64,000 nucleotides of DNA from Acidovorax sp. NB1 (lineage in GTDB: Bacteria; Pseudomonadota; Gammaproteobacteria; Burkholderiales; Burkholderiaceae_C): contig NZ_BJHU01000013.1 in NCBI RefSeq assembly GCF_005405905.1, positions 62,001-126,000 on the forward strand, in the 5' to 3' direction. Both the position numbers and the translations under genes were made by a program. The number at the start of each line of letters is the position of its first letter. Position 1 is the stretch's first letter. This document shows positions 9,584-18,167 of this stretch, one piece after another. The notes under the pieces are model-generated. The model was not told the DNA's origin. It searched no databases and worked only from the letters and a program-made list of their open reading frames with translations.

Positions 9584-10660
9584 ATGAAGAACACCAAAAC
9601 CAACTGGATCATCGGCGCCGTGGCGCTGCTGGTGCTGCCGCTGATCCTGCAATCCTTCGGCAACGCCTGGGTGCGTATTGCCGACCTGGCCCTGCTGTAT
9701 GTGCTGCTGGCCCTGGGCCTGAACATCGTGGTGGGCTACGCCGGCCTGCTGGACTTGGGCTACGTGGCGTTCTACGCCGTGGGCGCCTACCTGTTCGCCT
9801 TGATGGCTTCGCCGCACCTTGCGGACAACTTTGCGGCCTTTGCCGCCATGTTCCCCAACGGGTTGCACACCTCGCTGTGGATCGTGATACCGGTAGCGGC
9901 GTTGTTAGCGGCGTTCTTTGGCGCAATGCTGGGGGCGCCCACGCTCAAACTGCGTGGTGACTACCTGGCCATCGTCACGCTCGGCTTCGGCGAAATCATC
10001 CGCATCTTCCTGAACAACCTGGACCACCCCGTCAACCTGACCAACGGCCCCAAGGGCCTGGGCCAGATCGACTCGGTCAAGATCTTCGGCCTGGACCTGG
10101 GCAAGCGCTTGGAGGTGTTCGGCTTCGACATCAATTCCGTCACGCTGTACTACTACCTGTTCCTGGTGCTGGTCGTGGTCTCCGTGATCATCTGCTACCG
10201 CCTGCAGGATTCGCGCATCGGCCGCGCCTGGATGGCCATCCGCGAGGATGAAATCGCTGCCAAGGCCATGGGCATCAACACCCGCAACATGAAGCTGCTG
10301 GCCTTCGGCATGGGCGCTTCGTTCGGTGGTGTGTCGGGTGCGATGTTTGGTGCTTTCCAGGGCTTCGTGTCACCCGAGTCCTTCAGCCTGATGGAGTCGG
10401 TCATGATCGTTGCCATGGTGGTGCTGGGTGGTATCGGCCACATTCCTGGCGTGATCCTGGGTGCCGTGCTGCTGTCGGCCCTGCCCGAAGTGCTGCGCTA
10501 TGTGGCGGGCCCGCTGCAGGCCATGACGGATGGCCGCCTCGACTCCGCCATCCTGCGCCAGCTGCTGATCGCCCTGGCCATGATCATCATCATGCTGCTG
10601 CGCCCCCGTGGCCTGTGGCCGTCGCCTGAGCATGGCAAGAGCCTGACGCAGAAGACCTGA
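9584..10660 (+). CDS. livM: Branched-chain amino acid ABC transporter permease LivM
   Basis: A 358-residue second permease subunit that pairs with LivH in the inner membrane. It has many hydrophobic helices, the LivM signature LGLNIVVGYAGLLDLGYVAFYAVGAY and the cytoplasmic loop GRAWMAIREDEIAAKAMGI, which contacts the ATPases. The start at 9584 is preceded by GAGGAGCC; a longer frame begins inside livH. The gap to livH is 13 bases, indicating one operon. Confidence 0.92.
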   Translation: MKNTKTNWIIGAVALLVLPLILQSFGNAWVRIADLALLYVLLALGLNIVVGYAGLLDLGYVAFYAVGAYLFALMASPHLADNFAAFAAMFPNGLHTSLWIVIPVAALLAAFFGAMLGAPTLKLRGDYLAIVTLGFGEIIRIFLNNLDHPVNLTNGPKGLGQIDSVKIFGLDLGKRLEVFGFDINSVTLYYYLFLVLVVVSVIICYRLQDSRIGRAWMAIREDEIAAKAMGINTRNMKLLAFGMGASFGGVSGAMFGAFQGFVSPESFSLMESVMIVAMVVLGGIGHIPGVILGAVLLSALPEVLRYVAGPLQAMTDGRLDSAILRQLLIALAMIIIMLLRPRGLWPSPEHGKSLTQKT

Positions 10661-10685
10661 AGAAGAACACCACCGAAAGTTAGCA

Positions 10686-11468
10686 ATGACAGAGAAATCC
10701 AATGAAGTGGTGCTGAAGGTCGCCGGTATCTCCAAGCGCTTCGGCGGCCTGCAGGCCCTGTCCGACGTGGGCATCACCATCCAGCGTGGCCAGGTCTATG
10801 GCCTGATCGGCCCCAACGGCGCCGGCAAGACCACGTTCTTCAACGTGATCACTGGCCTGTACACCCCCGATGCCGGTACGTTCGAGCTGGCGGGCAAGCC
10901 CTACGAGCCCACGGCTGTGCACGAAGTGGCCAAGGCCGGTATTGCGCGCACCTTCCAGAACATCCGCCTGTTTGCCGAAATGACGGCGCTCGAAAACGTG
11001 ATGGTCGGTCGCCACATCCGTACGGGCTCCGGCCTGTTTGGCGCGGTGTTCCGCACCAAGGGCTTCAAGGAAGAAGAAGCCGCCATCGCCAAGCGCGCGC
11101 AAGAGCTGCTCGACTATGTGGGCATTGGCAAGTTTGCCGACTACAAGGCGCGCACGCTGTCGTATGGCGACCAGCGTCGCCTCGAAATCGCCCGCGCCCT
11201 GGCCACCGACCCGCAGCTCATCGCGCTGGACGAGCCAGCCGCCGGTATGAATGCCACCGAGAAGGTGCAGCTGCGTGAGCTGATCGACCGCATCCGCAAC
11301 GACAACCGCACCATCCTGCTCATCGAGCACGATGTGAAGCTGGTGATGGGCCTGTGCGACCGCGTGACGGTGCTTGACTACGGCAAGCAGATCGCCGAAG
11401 GCAACCCTGCCGAAGTGCAGAAGAACGAAAAAGTGATTGAGGCCTATCTGGGCACCGGAGGACATTGA
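10686..11468 (+). CDS. livG: Branched-chain amino acid ABC transporter ATPase LivG
   Basis: A 260-residue ABC ATPase. Walker A GPNGAGKTT is at residues 42-50, a LivG-type signature LSYGDQRRLEIARAL near 154, and Walker B LIALDEPAAGMN follows. The switch His lies in LIEHDVKLVM. The N-terminal TEKSNEVVLKV resembles the start of livF, in keeping with origin by duplication. Its stop lies three bases before the livF ATG. Confidence 0.93.
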   Translation: MTEKSNEVVLKVAGISKRFGGLQALSDVGITIQRGQVYGLIGPNGAGKTTFFNVITGLYTPDAGTFELAGKPYEPTAVHEVAKAGIARTFQNIRLFAEMTALENVMVGRHIRTGSGLFGAVFRTKGFKEEEAAIAKRAQELLDYVGIGKFADYKARTLSYGDQRRLEIARALATDPQLIALDEPAAGMNATEKVQLRELIDRIRNDNRTILLIEHDVKLVMGLCDRVTVLDYGKQIAEGNPAEVQKNEKVIEAYLGTGGH

Positions 11469-11470
11469 GA

Positions 11471-12199
11471 ATGGCCGAAAAATCCAATAAGGTACTGCTG
11501 CAGGTCAAGGGCCTGAAGGTGGCCTACGGCGGTATCCAGGCCGTCAAGGGCGTGGACTTCGAAGTGCGTGAAGGCGAGCTGGTCTCGCTGATTGGCTCCA
11601 ACGGTGCCGGCAAGACCACCACCATGAAGGCCATCACCGGCACCCTGGGCATGAACGATGGCGACATCGAGTACCTAGGCAAGAGCATCAAGGGCAAGGG
11701 CGCCTGGGACCTGGTCAAGGAAGGCCTCGTGATGGTGCCGGAAGGCCGTGGCGTGTTCGCCCGCATGACCATCACCGAGAACCTGCAGATGGGCGCCTAC
11801 ATCCGCAAGGACAAGGCGGGCATCCTGGCCGACATCGAGAAGATGTTCACCATCTTCCCGCGCCTGCGCGAGCGCAAGGACCAGCTGGCCGGCACCATGT
11901 CCGGCGGCGAACAGCAGATGCTGGCCATGGGCCGCGCGCTGATGAGCCAGCCCAAGGTGCTGTTGCTGGACGAACCCTCCATGGGCCTGTCGCCCATCAT
12001 GGTGGACAAGATCTTCGAAGTGGTGCGCGACGTGTACGCCCTGGGCGTGACCATCGTGCTGGTGGAGCAGAACGCGAGCCGTGCGCTGGCGATTGCCGAC
12101 CGTGGCTACGTGATGGAATCGGGCCTGATCACCATGACCGGCCCCGGCCAGCAACTGCTGAACGACCCCAAGGTGCGCGCCGCCTACCTGGGCGAGTAA
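11471..12199 (+). CDS. livF: Branched-chain amino acid ABC transporter ATPase LivF
   Basis: A 242-residue second ATPase of the transporter. It has Walker A GSNGAGKTT near residue 41, signature MSGGEQQMLAMGRALM and Walker B LLLDEPSMGL. The start ATG at 11471 has GGAGG 9 bases upstream; a TTG at 11465 overlapping the livG stop is the less likely alternative. It ends the operon, and a strong terminator follows 60 bases later. Confidence 0.93.
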   Translation: MAEKSNKVLLQVKGLKVAYGGIQAVKGVDFEVREGELVSLIGSNGAGKTTTMKAITGTLGMNDGDIEYLGKSIKGKGAWDLVKEGLVMVPEGRGVFARMTITENLQMGAYIRKDKAGILADIEKMFTIFPRLRERKDQLAGTMSGGEQQMLAMGRALMSQPKVLLLDEPSMGLSPIMVDKIFEVVRDVYALGVTIVLVEQNASRALAIADRGYVMESGLITMTGPGQQLLNDPKVRAAYLGE

Positions 12200-12258
12200 C
12201 CTGCGCCGCAGGGCCCCGGCTGCTGCCCGATCCAAGGCGCAGGGCCTGGTGAGACAAC

Positions 12259-12292
12259 AAGGCACTGTCCCCTCGGGCAGTGCCTTTTTTTT
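12259..12292 (+). terminator. Intrinsic terminator of the liv operon
   Basis: AAGGCACTG / CAGTGCCTT stem of 9 bp, 10-base loop, then eight T. Confidence 0.92.
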
Positions 12293-12318
12293 GGTCCATG
12301 CAGGCGGGTAAGCCGGTG

Positions 12319-12382
12319 TTTGCTATCGTACTTGTAGCTTGAAGTGCTTGCCTGCCGCGCGCAGAGTGCCATTTTTGTTCAT
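12319..12382 (+). repeat. Dispersed palindromic repeat, copy D
   Basis: TTTGCTATCGTACTTGTAGC, then GTGCTTGCCTGCCGCGCGC, then AGAGTGCCATTTTTGTTCATA. Intergenic, upstream of the DUF486 gene. Confidence 0.65.
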
Positions 12383-12422
12383 AATCCAGCCCTTGTTCAG
12401 TCCCTCCTGACCAAGGCCGTTG

Positions 12423-12785
12423 ATGTCCACTCTTCAATCCCTGCCCGTTTCGCTCCAGACCGTGTTGCTGCTCATTGCCAGCAACGTCTTCATGACCTTT
12501 GCGTGGTACGGGCACCTCAAGAGCCTGGCGTCCTCACCCTGGTACACGGCAGCTCTGGTGAGCTGGGGCATTGCGCTGTTCGAGTACCTGCTGCAGGTGC
12601 CTGCCAACCGCATCGGCTACACGCAGTTCAACGTGGGGCAGCTCAAGATCATGCAAGAGGTGATCACGCTGGGGGTGTTTGTGCCGTTTGCCGTGTTCTA
12701 CATGGGCCAGCCGCTCAAGTGGGACTACCTCTGGGCGGGGCTGTGCCTGGTGGGGGCGGTGTATTTCATCTTCCGCAGTGCCTGA
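12423..12785 (+). CDS. DUF486 (DMT superfamily) small membrane protein
   Basis: A 120-residue protein with four hydrophobic segments: LQTVLLLIASNVFMTFAWYG, YTAALVSWGIALFEYLL, ITLGVFVPFAVFYM and WAGLCLVGAVYFIF. Between segments two and three lies the family motif QVPANRIGYTQFNVGQLKIMQE. The length and pattern match DUF486, a small relative of drug/metabolite transporters whose substrate is unknown. A TTG immediately before the ATG could add one residue. It appears to be a single-gene unit. Confidence 0.85.
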   Translation: MSTLQSLPVSLQTVLLLIASNVFMTFAWYGHLKSLASSPWYTAALVSWGIALFEYLLQVPANRIGYTQFNVGQLKIMQEVITLGVFVPFAVFYMGQPLKWDYLWAGLCLVGAVYFIFRSA

Positions 12786-12945
12786 GCTGTTGGTGCGGGT
12801 CCAGGGGCGGCGCATGACCGCATGCTGCGCAGGCATCGGCCCGCCGGGGGCGCACGGTTAAACTCCCCTGGTCACGAAAAAGTCATGGTTTTGTCATGGC
12901 TTTGCCCTTTTTCCAAAATTCGATCCCGTTCCAGGAGCCTCCCCC

Positions 12946-13593
12946 ATGCTGTTTGCCAAGCTGTTGCCACGCGAAGGCAATTTTTTCGAAATGTTCAACC
13001 AGCATGCGGACCGCATCGTGGAGGCGGCCCGGGCTTTCTCGCAACTGGTGGCGAACTACAACGATCCGCACCTGCGCGACAAGTACAACCAGGACGTGGA
13101 CAACGCCGAGCGCGCTGCCGACCGCGTGACGCACGAGGTGAACAAGGCCATCCACAAGACCTTCATCACCCCCATCGACCGTGAGCAGATCCACACGCTC
13201 ATCAACACGATGGACGATGTGGCCGACCTGATCCAGGACTCGGCCGAGACCATGGCGCTGTACGACGTGCGCCACATGACCGAAGAAATTACCCGCCTCA
13301 CAGACCTGAGCCTCAAGTGCTGCGAGCGCCTGCGTGACGCTGTAAAGCTGCTCGACAAGATTGCCGACCCCGCTGTGGCCGAAGCGGCACTCAAGACCTG
13401 CGAGGAAATCGACCGGCTCGAATCCGACGCCGACCGCGTGATGCGCAGCGCCATGAGCAAGCTGTTCCGCGAAGAGCCCGATGTGCGCGAGGTGATCAAG
13501 CTCAAGGCCATCTACGAGCTGCTGGAGACGATCACCGACAAGTGCGAAGACGTGGCCAACTGCATCGAGGGCATCGTCCTCGAAAACTCCTGA
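12946..13593 (+). CDS. DUF47 / PhoU-like Pit accessory protein
   Basis: A 215-residue all-helical cytosolic protein of the DUF47 family, related to PhoU. The opening FAKLLPREGNFFEMFNQHAD and the helical acidic repeats with IDRLESDADRVMRSAMSKLF are typical. Such proteins are encoded beside Pit transporters and are thought to regulate phosphate flux. Here pit follows 19 bases later on the same strand. CCAGGAGCC lies before the ATG. Direct metal or phosphate binding is not established from sequence. Confidence 0.88.
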   Translation: MLFAKLLPREGNFFEMFNQHADRIVEAARAFSQLVANYNDPHLRDKYNQDVDNAERAADRVTHEVNKAIHKTFITPIDREQIHTLINTMDDVADLIQDSAETMALYDVRHMTEEITRLTDLSLKCCERLRDAVKLLDKIADPAVAEAALKTCEEIDRLESDADRVMRSAMSKLFREEPDVREVIKLKAIYELLETITDKCEDVANCIEGIVLENS

Positions 13594-13612
13594 ACCCCGC
13601 AGGCTGACCAGT

Positions 13613-14623
13613 ATGGAAACCGTACAGACGGCCCTCTGGGTTGTGGTTCTGCTTGTGGCCCTGGCAATCCTGTTCGACTTCATGAACGGGTTCCACGATG
13701 CGGCCAATTCGATCGCCACGGTGGTCTCCACCGGCGTGCTCAAGCCCGCGCAGGCGGTGCTGTTCGCCGCGTTCTTCAACTTTGTCGCGATCTTCGTCTT
13801 TCACCTGAGCGTGGCGGCGACGGTGGGCAAGGGCATCGTGCAGCCGGGCATTGTGGATACGCACGTGGTGTTCGGCGCCCTGGTGGGCGCCATCACGTGG
13901 AATGTGATCACCTGGTACTACGGCATCCCCAGCAGCTCCTCGCATGCGCTCATCGGCGGCATTGTGGGCGCGGTGATTGCCAAGGCCGGCGCTGGCGCGC
14001 TCATCTCCGCCGGCATCCTCAAGACCGTGGCGTTCATCTTCGTCTCGCCGCTGTTGGGCTTTGCGCTTGGCTCGCTGATGATGGTGGGCGTGGCCTGGAT
14101 CTTCCGGCGCACGCGGCCGAGCAAGGTGGACAAGTGGTTCCGTCGCCTGCAGCTGGTGTCTGCCGGGGCCTACAGCCTGGGCCACGGCGGCAATGATGCG
14201 CAAAAGACCATCGGCATCATCTGGCTGCTGCTGATCGCCACCGGGTACTCGTCGGCCACCGATGCATCGCCGCCCACCTGGACCATCGTGAGCTGCTACG
14301 TGGCCATCGGCCTCGGCACCATGTTCGGCGGCTGGCGCATAGTGAAAACCATGGGCCAGAAGATCACCAAGCTCAAGCCCGTGGGCGGTTTCTGCGCCGA
14401 AACGGGTGGGGCGCTCACGCTGTTTCTGGCGACCACGCTGGGTATTCCGGTGTCCACCACCCACACCATCACCGGCGCCATCGTCGGTGTGGGCTCCACG
14501 CAGCGTGCCAGTGCGGTGCGCTGGGGCGTGGCGGGCAACATCGTGTGGGCGTGGATTCTGACCATCCCGGCCAGCGCGTTTGTGGCTGCCGTGGCCTACT
14601 GGATCAGCCTGCAGATATTCTGA
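13613..14623 (+). CDS. pit: Inorganic phosphate transporter, PiT family
   Basis: A 336-residue secondary transporter with about ten hydrophobic segments. The two PiT signature repeats are clear: FDFMNGFHDAANSIATVVSTG near residue 23, and its inverted partner SLGHGGNDAQKTIGIIWLLL near residue 187. The GIPSSSSHALIGG and GIPVSTTHTITGAIVG loops are also typical. It imports metal-phosphate by symport. The upstream DUF47 gene forms a two-gene operon with it. Confidence 0.93.
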   Translation: METVQTALWVVVLLVALAILFDFMNGFHDAANSIATVVSTGVLKPAQAVLFAAFFNFVAIFVFHLSVAATVGKGIVQPGIVDTHVVFGALVGAITWNVITWYYGIPSSSSHALIGGIVGAVIAKAGAGALISAGILKTVAFIFVSPLLGFALGSLMMVGVAWIFRRTRPSKVDKWFRRLQLVSAGAYSLGHGGNDAQKTIGIIWLLLIATGYSSATDASPPTWTIVSCYVAIGLGTMFGGWRIVKTMGQKITKLKPVGGFCAETGGALTLFLATTLGIPVSTTHTITGAIVGVGSTQRASAVRWGVAGNIVWAWILTIPASAFVAAVAYWISLQIF

Positions 14624-14661
14624 AGGCCCGCCACCAACCGCTGGTTGCCAGTGGTTGGTGG

Positions 14662-14723
14662 ATTGCTATATTTTTTATAACTTTTTGCGCTTGCCCATCA
14701 GGCGCAAAGCCCCGATTTCATTG
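14662..14723 (+). repeat. Dispersed palindromic repeat, copy E
   Basis: ATTGCTATATTTTTTATAAC, TTTTTGCGCTTGCCCATC, AGGCGCAAAGCCCCGATTTC. It lies between the convergent pit and TM2-protein genes and just touches the stop of the latter. Confidence 0.7.
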
Positions 14724-15173
14724 GGAAATCTTGCGGGCTTCCTCGATCTGGTGCTCGAAGTAGCGCTGGAAGCTGAACGCAATGCTGGCCATTAGCACAG
14801 CCGTTCCAATCATCAGCGACGCCACGATGGCGGCAATGGTGATCCAGCCTGTGCGGCCGGGGGCGGCATCGGGTGCTGCTGCTGGGTTGTAGCGCGCGTT
14901 CCAGGCTTCGGGTGTCTTCAGCGCAAACAGGATCGCCTGCAGCGCACAGCCCGCGATGGTGAAGCCCAGCAGCGGGATCAGCATCCAGCTGGTGTGGTCG
15001 TCCTGGCCAAACTGCTGCACGCGCTGGATGCCGTAGACGCCCAGCGCTGTGGGCAAGGGCAGCAGCCAGCCGATCAGGTCCCACATGCCGTGCAGGTAAA
15101 AGCGGTGCAGGCCCAGCGGCCCGCCCAGAAAGGCGAGCCAGGCCGCCAGGGTCTTGTTCTTCATGCGGGTCAT
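14718..15173 (-). CDS. TM2-domain membrane protein
   Basis: A 151-residue protein. The N-terminal TM2-type hairpin has AAWLAFLGGPLGLHRFYLHG at about residues 10-29, with the typical G-x-HRFYLG-like turn. Hydrophobic segments follow, including LIPLLGFTIAGCALQAILFAL and ITIAAIVASLMIGTAVLMASIAF. The function of TM2 proteins in bacteria is unknown. It starts 5 bases after the stop of the upstream acetyltransferase gene, so the two are likely co-transcribed. Another ATG three codons in is an alternative start. Confidence 0.8.
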   Translation of the reverse strand: MTRMKNKTLAAWLAFLGGPLGLHRFYLHGMWDLIGWLLPLPTALGVYGIQRVQQFGQDDHTSWMLIPLLGFTIAGCALQAILFALKTPEAWNARYNPAAAPDAAPGRTGWITIAAIVASLMIGTAVLMASIAFSFQRYFEHQIEEARKISQ

Positions 15174-15177
15174 CGTG

Positions 15178-15699
15178 TCATTCGGGGGAGGTGGTGTCGC
15201 CCGCGCCCAAGGTCTTCTCCATGAGCACGATGTCGCGCCAGGCGCCAAACTTCCAGCCCACCGAGCGCATGATGCCTACGTCCGTAAAGCCCAGCGCCCG
15301 GTGCACGCCGATGGAGCCTGCGTTGGCGGAGTCGCCGATCACCGCCAGCAGCTTGCGCACACCCACGGCCTCGGCCTGCACGGCCAGCTCGGCCAGCAGC
15401 TTGCGGCCCAGGCCCATGCCACGGGCGCTGTCGGCCACGTAGATCGAATCCTCGGCCGAAAAGCGGTATGCCGGGCGGGGCTTGAACCAGTTGGCATAGG
15501 CAAAACCCAGCACCTGCCCGTCCTGCTCGGCCACCAGCCAGGGCAGGCCACGCGCCAGCACGTCGGCCCGGCGGCCCGCCATGTCGGCTTCGGAGGGAGG
15601 ATCTATTTCGAAGGTGCCCGTGCCGTGGAGCACATGGTGTTGGTAAATGGCCGTGATGGCGGGAATATCGCTGTCGGTGCTGGGGCGGATAGAGGGCAT
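15178..15699 (-). CDS. GNAT family N-acetyltransferase (phosphinothricin acetyltransferase-like)
   Basis: A 173-residue GNAT enzyme. MPSIRPSTDSDIPAITAIYQ is the standard first strand and helix, and the acetyl-CoA loop is seen in SARGMGLGRKLLAELA. The C-terminal HRALGFTDVGIMRSVGWKFG with W..D..LMEK resembles the Pat/MnaT group, which acetylates phosphinothricin, methionine sulfoximine or related amines. A narrow substrate cannot be assigned. The start at 15699 is chosen because the upstream extension runs into the rpsP promoter and coding region on the other strand. It is divergent from rpsP. Confidence 0.85.
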   Translation of the reverse strand: MPSIRPSTDSDIPAITAIYQHHVLHGTGTFEIDPPSEADMAGRRADVLARGLPWLVAEQDGQVLGFAYANWFKPRPAYRFSAEDSIYVADSARGMGLGRKLLAELAVQAEAVGVRKLLAVIGDSANAGSIGVHRALGFTDVGIMRSVGWKFGAWRDIVLMEKTLGAGDTTSPE

Positions 15700-15713
15700 T
15701 TTGGGGAAATGGA

Positions 15714-15719
15714 TATAAT
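15714..15719 (+). promoter_or_regulatory. -10 element of the rpsP operon
   Basis: A perfect TATAAT 125 bases upstream of rpsP; the -35 region is poor. It lies close to the divergent acetyltransferase start. Confidence 0.5.
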
Positions 15720-15844
15720 CGCAGGCTTTGCAGCGTGTCGCTGGCCGGGTGGCCATGTCGCGTGTCTCAAGCGTTGCGAATATGGTTGCGAACACAGTGG
15801 CTTTCGGCAAATGTTGCCGGAGTTCACCACCCGAAGGATAAATC

Positions 15845-16096
15845 ATGGTCGTCATTCGACTCTCCCGCGGCGGCTCCAAGGGCCGTCCTTTCTTCAACAT
15901 CGTCGTTGCTGACAAGCGCGTGCGCCGTGACGGCCGCTTCATCGAGCGCATCGGCTTCTACAACCCCACCGCCAAGGAAACAGAAGAAGGCCTGCGCATC
16001 GTGCAAGACCGTCTGGCTTACTGGGTGGGCGTTGGTGCCCAGTCCTCCCCCACGGTGGACCGCCTGATCAAGCAAGCCGCCAAGAAGGCTGCTTAA
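15845..16096 (+). CDS. rpsP: 30S ribosomal protein S16
   Basis: An 83-residue protein starting [20 protein letters not shown], the conserved S16 N-terminus, with [20 protein letters not shown] near the C-terminus. S16 binds the 5' domain of 16S rRNA early in assembly. It is the first gene of the classic rpsP-rimM-trmD-rplS operon. A long perfect hairpin separates it from rimM, which probably lets S16 be made in excess of RimM and TrmD. Confidence 0.97.
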   Translation: MVVIRLSRGGSKGRPFFNIVVADKRVRRDGRFIERIGFYNPTAKETEEGLRIVQDRLAYWVGVGAQSSPTVDRLIKQAAKKAA

Positions 16097-16105
16097 AGCT
16101 CCCTG

Positions 16106-16150
16106 AAAAGGGCGGGTTCCGTCGGCTTGTCTGGCGGAACCCGCCCTTTT
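16106..16150 (+). terminator. Strong hairpin between rpsP and rimM (partial terminator or processing site)
   Basis: A perfect 16-bp stem (AAAAGGGCGGGTTCCG / CGGAACCCGCCCTTTT) with a 13-base loop and a short T-tail. As rimM starts only 25 bases later, it is likely an attenuator or an RNA-stabilising element inside the operon. Confidence 0.8.
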
Positions 16151-16174
16151 CCTATTCTGGAATCACTCCCCGCC

Positions 16175-16747
16175 ATGGCCATCACCCTCCTGACCCTCGA
16201 ACCCGCAGAACTGCCGCCCGATGCCGTTGAAGTGGGGCGCATTGCCGATGCCTGGGGCGTCAAGGGCTGGTTCAAGGTGCTGTCTCACAGCAGCAACCCT
16301 GAGGCGCTGTCGGCGTCCAAGCGCTGGTACCTGCAGCCCTCCGAGCGGGGCGCCAAGGCGTTTACTGGCACGGTGCTGCTGACCATCCGCCAGGCCAAAG
16401 ACCATTCGGACACCCTGGTGGCCTGGGCGCAGGGCATTGACGACCGCAATGCGGCCGAGGCGCTGCGCGGTGCGCGCATCTTTGTGCCCCGGTCAAGTTT
16501 TCCCTCCACGTCGGAAGACGAGTTCTACTGGGTCGATCTGATTGGCCTCTCGGTCATCAACCGCGAAGGTGTGCTGCTGGGGCAGGTGCAAGAGCTGATG
16601 TCCACCGGCCCCCAGACGGTGCTGGTGCTGGCATATGAAGAAGATGGAAAGGTCCGCGAGCGCATGATCCCGTTCGTCTCCGCTTTTGTGGACAAGGTGG
16701 ATCTGCCTGAAAAGCGCATCACCGTCGATTGGCAGCCCGACTACTGA
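16175..16747 (+). CDS. rimM: Ribosome maturation factor RimM
   Basis: A 190-residue 30S assembly factor. The N-terminal RimM domain has VEVGRIADAWGVKGWFKV and the C-terminal PRC barrel has DEFYWVDLIGLSVINREGVLLG, ending in the usual RITVDWQPDY. It acts on the 16S 3' domain around S19. The start is ATG 16175, after the hairpin at 16106-16150; an earlier in-frame ATG lies within that hairpin. trmD follows 29 bases later. Confidence 0.95.
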   Translation: MAITLLTLEPAELPPDAVEVGRIADAWGVKGWFKVLSHSSNPEALSASKRWYLQPSERGAKAFTGTVLLTIRQAKDHSDTLVAWAQGIDDRNAAEALRGARIFVPRSSFPSTSEDEFYWVDLIGLSVINREGVLLGQVQELMSTGPQTVLVLAYEEDGKVRERMIPFVSAFVDKVDLPEKRITVDWQPDY

Positions 16748-16776
16748 CCGGATTCCCCCCCGCTGCGCCAGCCACC

Positions 16777-17535
16777 ATGCGCTTTGACATCATTACCCTG
16801 TTTCCTGAGCTGTTCGCGCCCTTCCTGGCGAGCGGCGTAACCCGTCGCGCCTACACCAGCGGCCAGGTGGATGTGCGCCTGTGGAATCCGCGCGACCATG
16901 CCGAAGGCAACTACCGCCGCGTGGACGACCGGCCCTTTGGCGGCGGCCCTGGCATGGTGATGATGGCCGAGCCGCTGCACAGGTGCCTTGCGGCAATCCG
17001 CACGGAACGCGCGGAATCCGAGGGCAGCCAGGCGCCGCTGGTTCTTTTTTCTCCGATCGGGGCACCGCTCAACCACACTGCTGTGGAGCGCTGGTCCGCC
17101 AGCGCGGGGGCGGTGCTGCTGTGTGGGCGTTACGAGGGCATCGACCAGCGCTTTATTGACGCGCATGTCGATGTGCAGATGAGTCTGGGTGATTTTGTGT
17201 TGTCGGGGGGCGAGATTGCCGCTATGGCCCTGCTGGATGCCGTGGCCCGCCTGCAGCCCGGTGTGCTCAACGATGAGGGCAGCCACCAGCTCGACAGCTT
17301 CAACCCCGCGCTCGACGGTCTGCTGGACTGCCCGCACTACACGCGGCCGGAGGAATGGGCCGGCCAGCAGGTGCCTGCGCCGCTGATGTCCGGGCACCAC
17401 GCGCAGATCGAGCGCTGGCGGCGCGACCAGCGGCTGGCCATCACGGCCCGGCACCGTCCCGATCTCATCGATGCGGCGCGCCAGGCGGGGCGTCTGGCGC
17501 CCGCAGACGAAGCGGTATTGGCCAAGCTCGCCTGA
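16777..17535 (+). CDS. trmD: tRNA (guanine-N1)-methyltransferase TrmD
   Basis: A 252-residue SPOUT methyltransferase that makes m1G37 in tRNAs. [13 protein letters not shown] is the conserved start. The trefoil-knot segments [15 protein letters not shown] and [21 protein letters not shown] that bind S-adenosylmethionine are intact. The C-terminal tRNA-binding part ends HRPDLIDAA. The start at 16777 is fixed by family length; a longer frame begins inside rimM. Confidence 0.96.
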   Translation: MRFDIITLFPELFAPFLASGVTRRAYTSGQVDVRLWNPRDHAEGNYRRVDDRPFGGGPGMVMMAEPLHRCLAAIRTERAESEGSQAPLVLFSPIGAPLNHTAVERWSASAGAVLLCGRYEGIDQRFIDAHVDVQMSLGDFVLSGGEIAAMALLDAVARLQPGVLNDEGSHQLDSFNPALDGLLDCPHYTRPEEWAGQQVPAPLMSGHHAQIERWRRDQRLAITARHRPDLIDAARQAGRLAPADEAVLAKLA

Positions 17536-17546
17536 GTTGTTATAAT
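17518..17546 (+). promoter_or_regulatory. Internal promoter for rplS
   Basis: TTGGCC, 17-base spacer, perfect TATAAT directly after the trmD stop. This gives rplS its own leader of about 110 bases. Confidence 0.6.
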
Positions 17547-17663
17547 CAAAGGCTTTTCGATCCTCTGGCCGGCCGTTTTGACAGGGATTCCTCCCGCAAA
17601 ACACTGAACCGTCAATCCCGACGCAGCCATTTTTGGCGCGGACAAGATCGTTGGACATCAAAC

Positions 17664-18050
17664 ATGAACCTGATCCAGACCCTGGAAGCGGAAGAAATTG
17701 CCCGCTTGAACAAGACCATCCCCGAATTCGCCCCTGGTGACACCGTCATCGTGAGCGTGAACGTGGTGGAAGGTACCCGCAAGCGCGTGCAGGCTTACGA
17801 AGGCGTGGTGATTGCCAAGCGCAATCGCGGCCTGAACAGCGGCTTCACCGTGCGCAAGATCTCCAGCGGCGAAGGCGTGGAACGCACGTTCCAGACCTAC
17901 AGCCCGCTGATCGCTGGCATCGAAGTCAAGCGCCGTGGTGACGTGCGCCGTGCCAAGCTGTACTACCTGCGTGACCGCAGCGGCAAGTCGGCACGTATCA
18001 AGGAAAAGCTGCCACAACGCGTCAAGGTTGCTGCCGCCACCGCCGCTTAA
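17664..18050 (+). CDS. rplS: 50S ribosomal protein L19
   Basis: A 128-residue protein starting [20 protein letters not shown], with the L19 core [20 protein letters not shown] and [19 protein letters not shown]19 sits at the subunit interface. It ends the rpsP-rimM-trmD-rplS group, with its own promoter candidate at 17518-17546 and a terminator at 18079-18116. Confidence 0.97.
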   Translation: MNLIQTLEAEEIARLNKTIPEFAPGDTVIVSVNVVEGTRKRVQAYEGVVIAKRNRGLNSGFTVRKISSGEGVERTFQTYSPLIAGIEVKRRGDVRRAKLYYLRDRSGKSARIKEKLPQRVKVAAATAA

Positions 18051-18078
18051 TCCAAGCAAGGCGAGGGCCTGCCCTGAC

Positions 18079-18116
18079 AAGCCGCTACAGCATCTGCCTG
18101 TAGCGGCTTTTTGTTT
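18079..18116 (+). terminator. Intrinsic terminator after rplS
   Basis: AAGCCGCTACAG / CTGTAGCGGCTT stem of 12 bp, 7-base loop, T-rich tail. Confidence 0.93.
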
Positions 18117-18167
18117 TTTGGCTTGTTGAATCCGAATCTGTACCCGAACCCGAACCGAAATTTTTGA

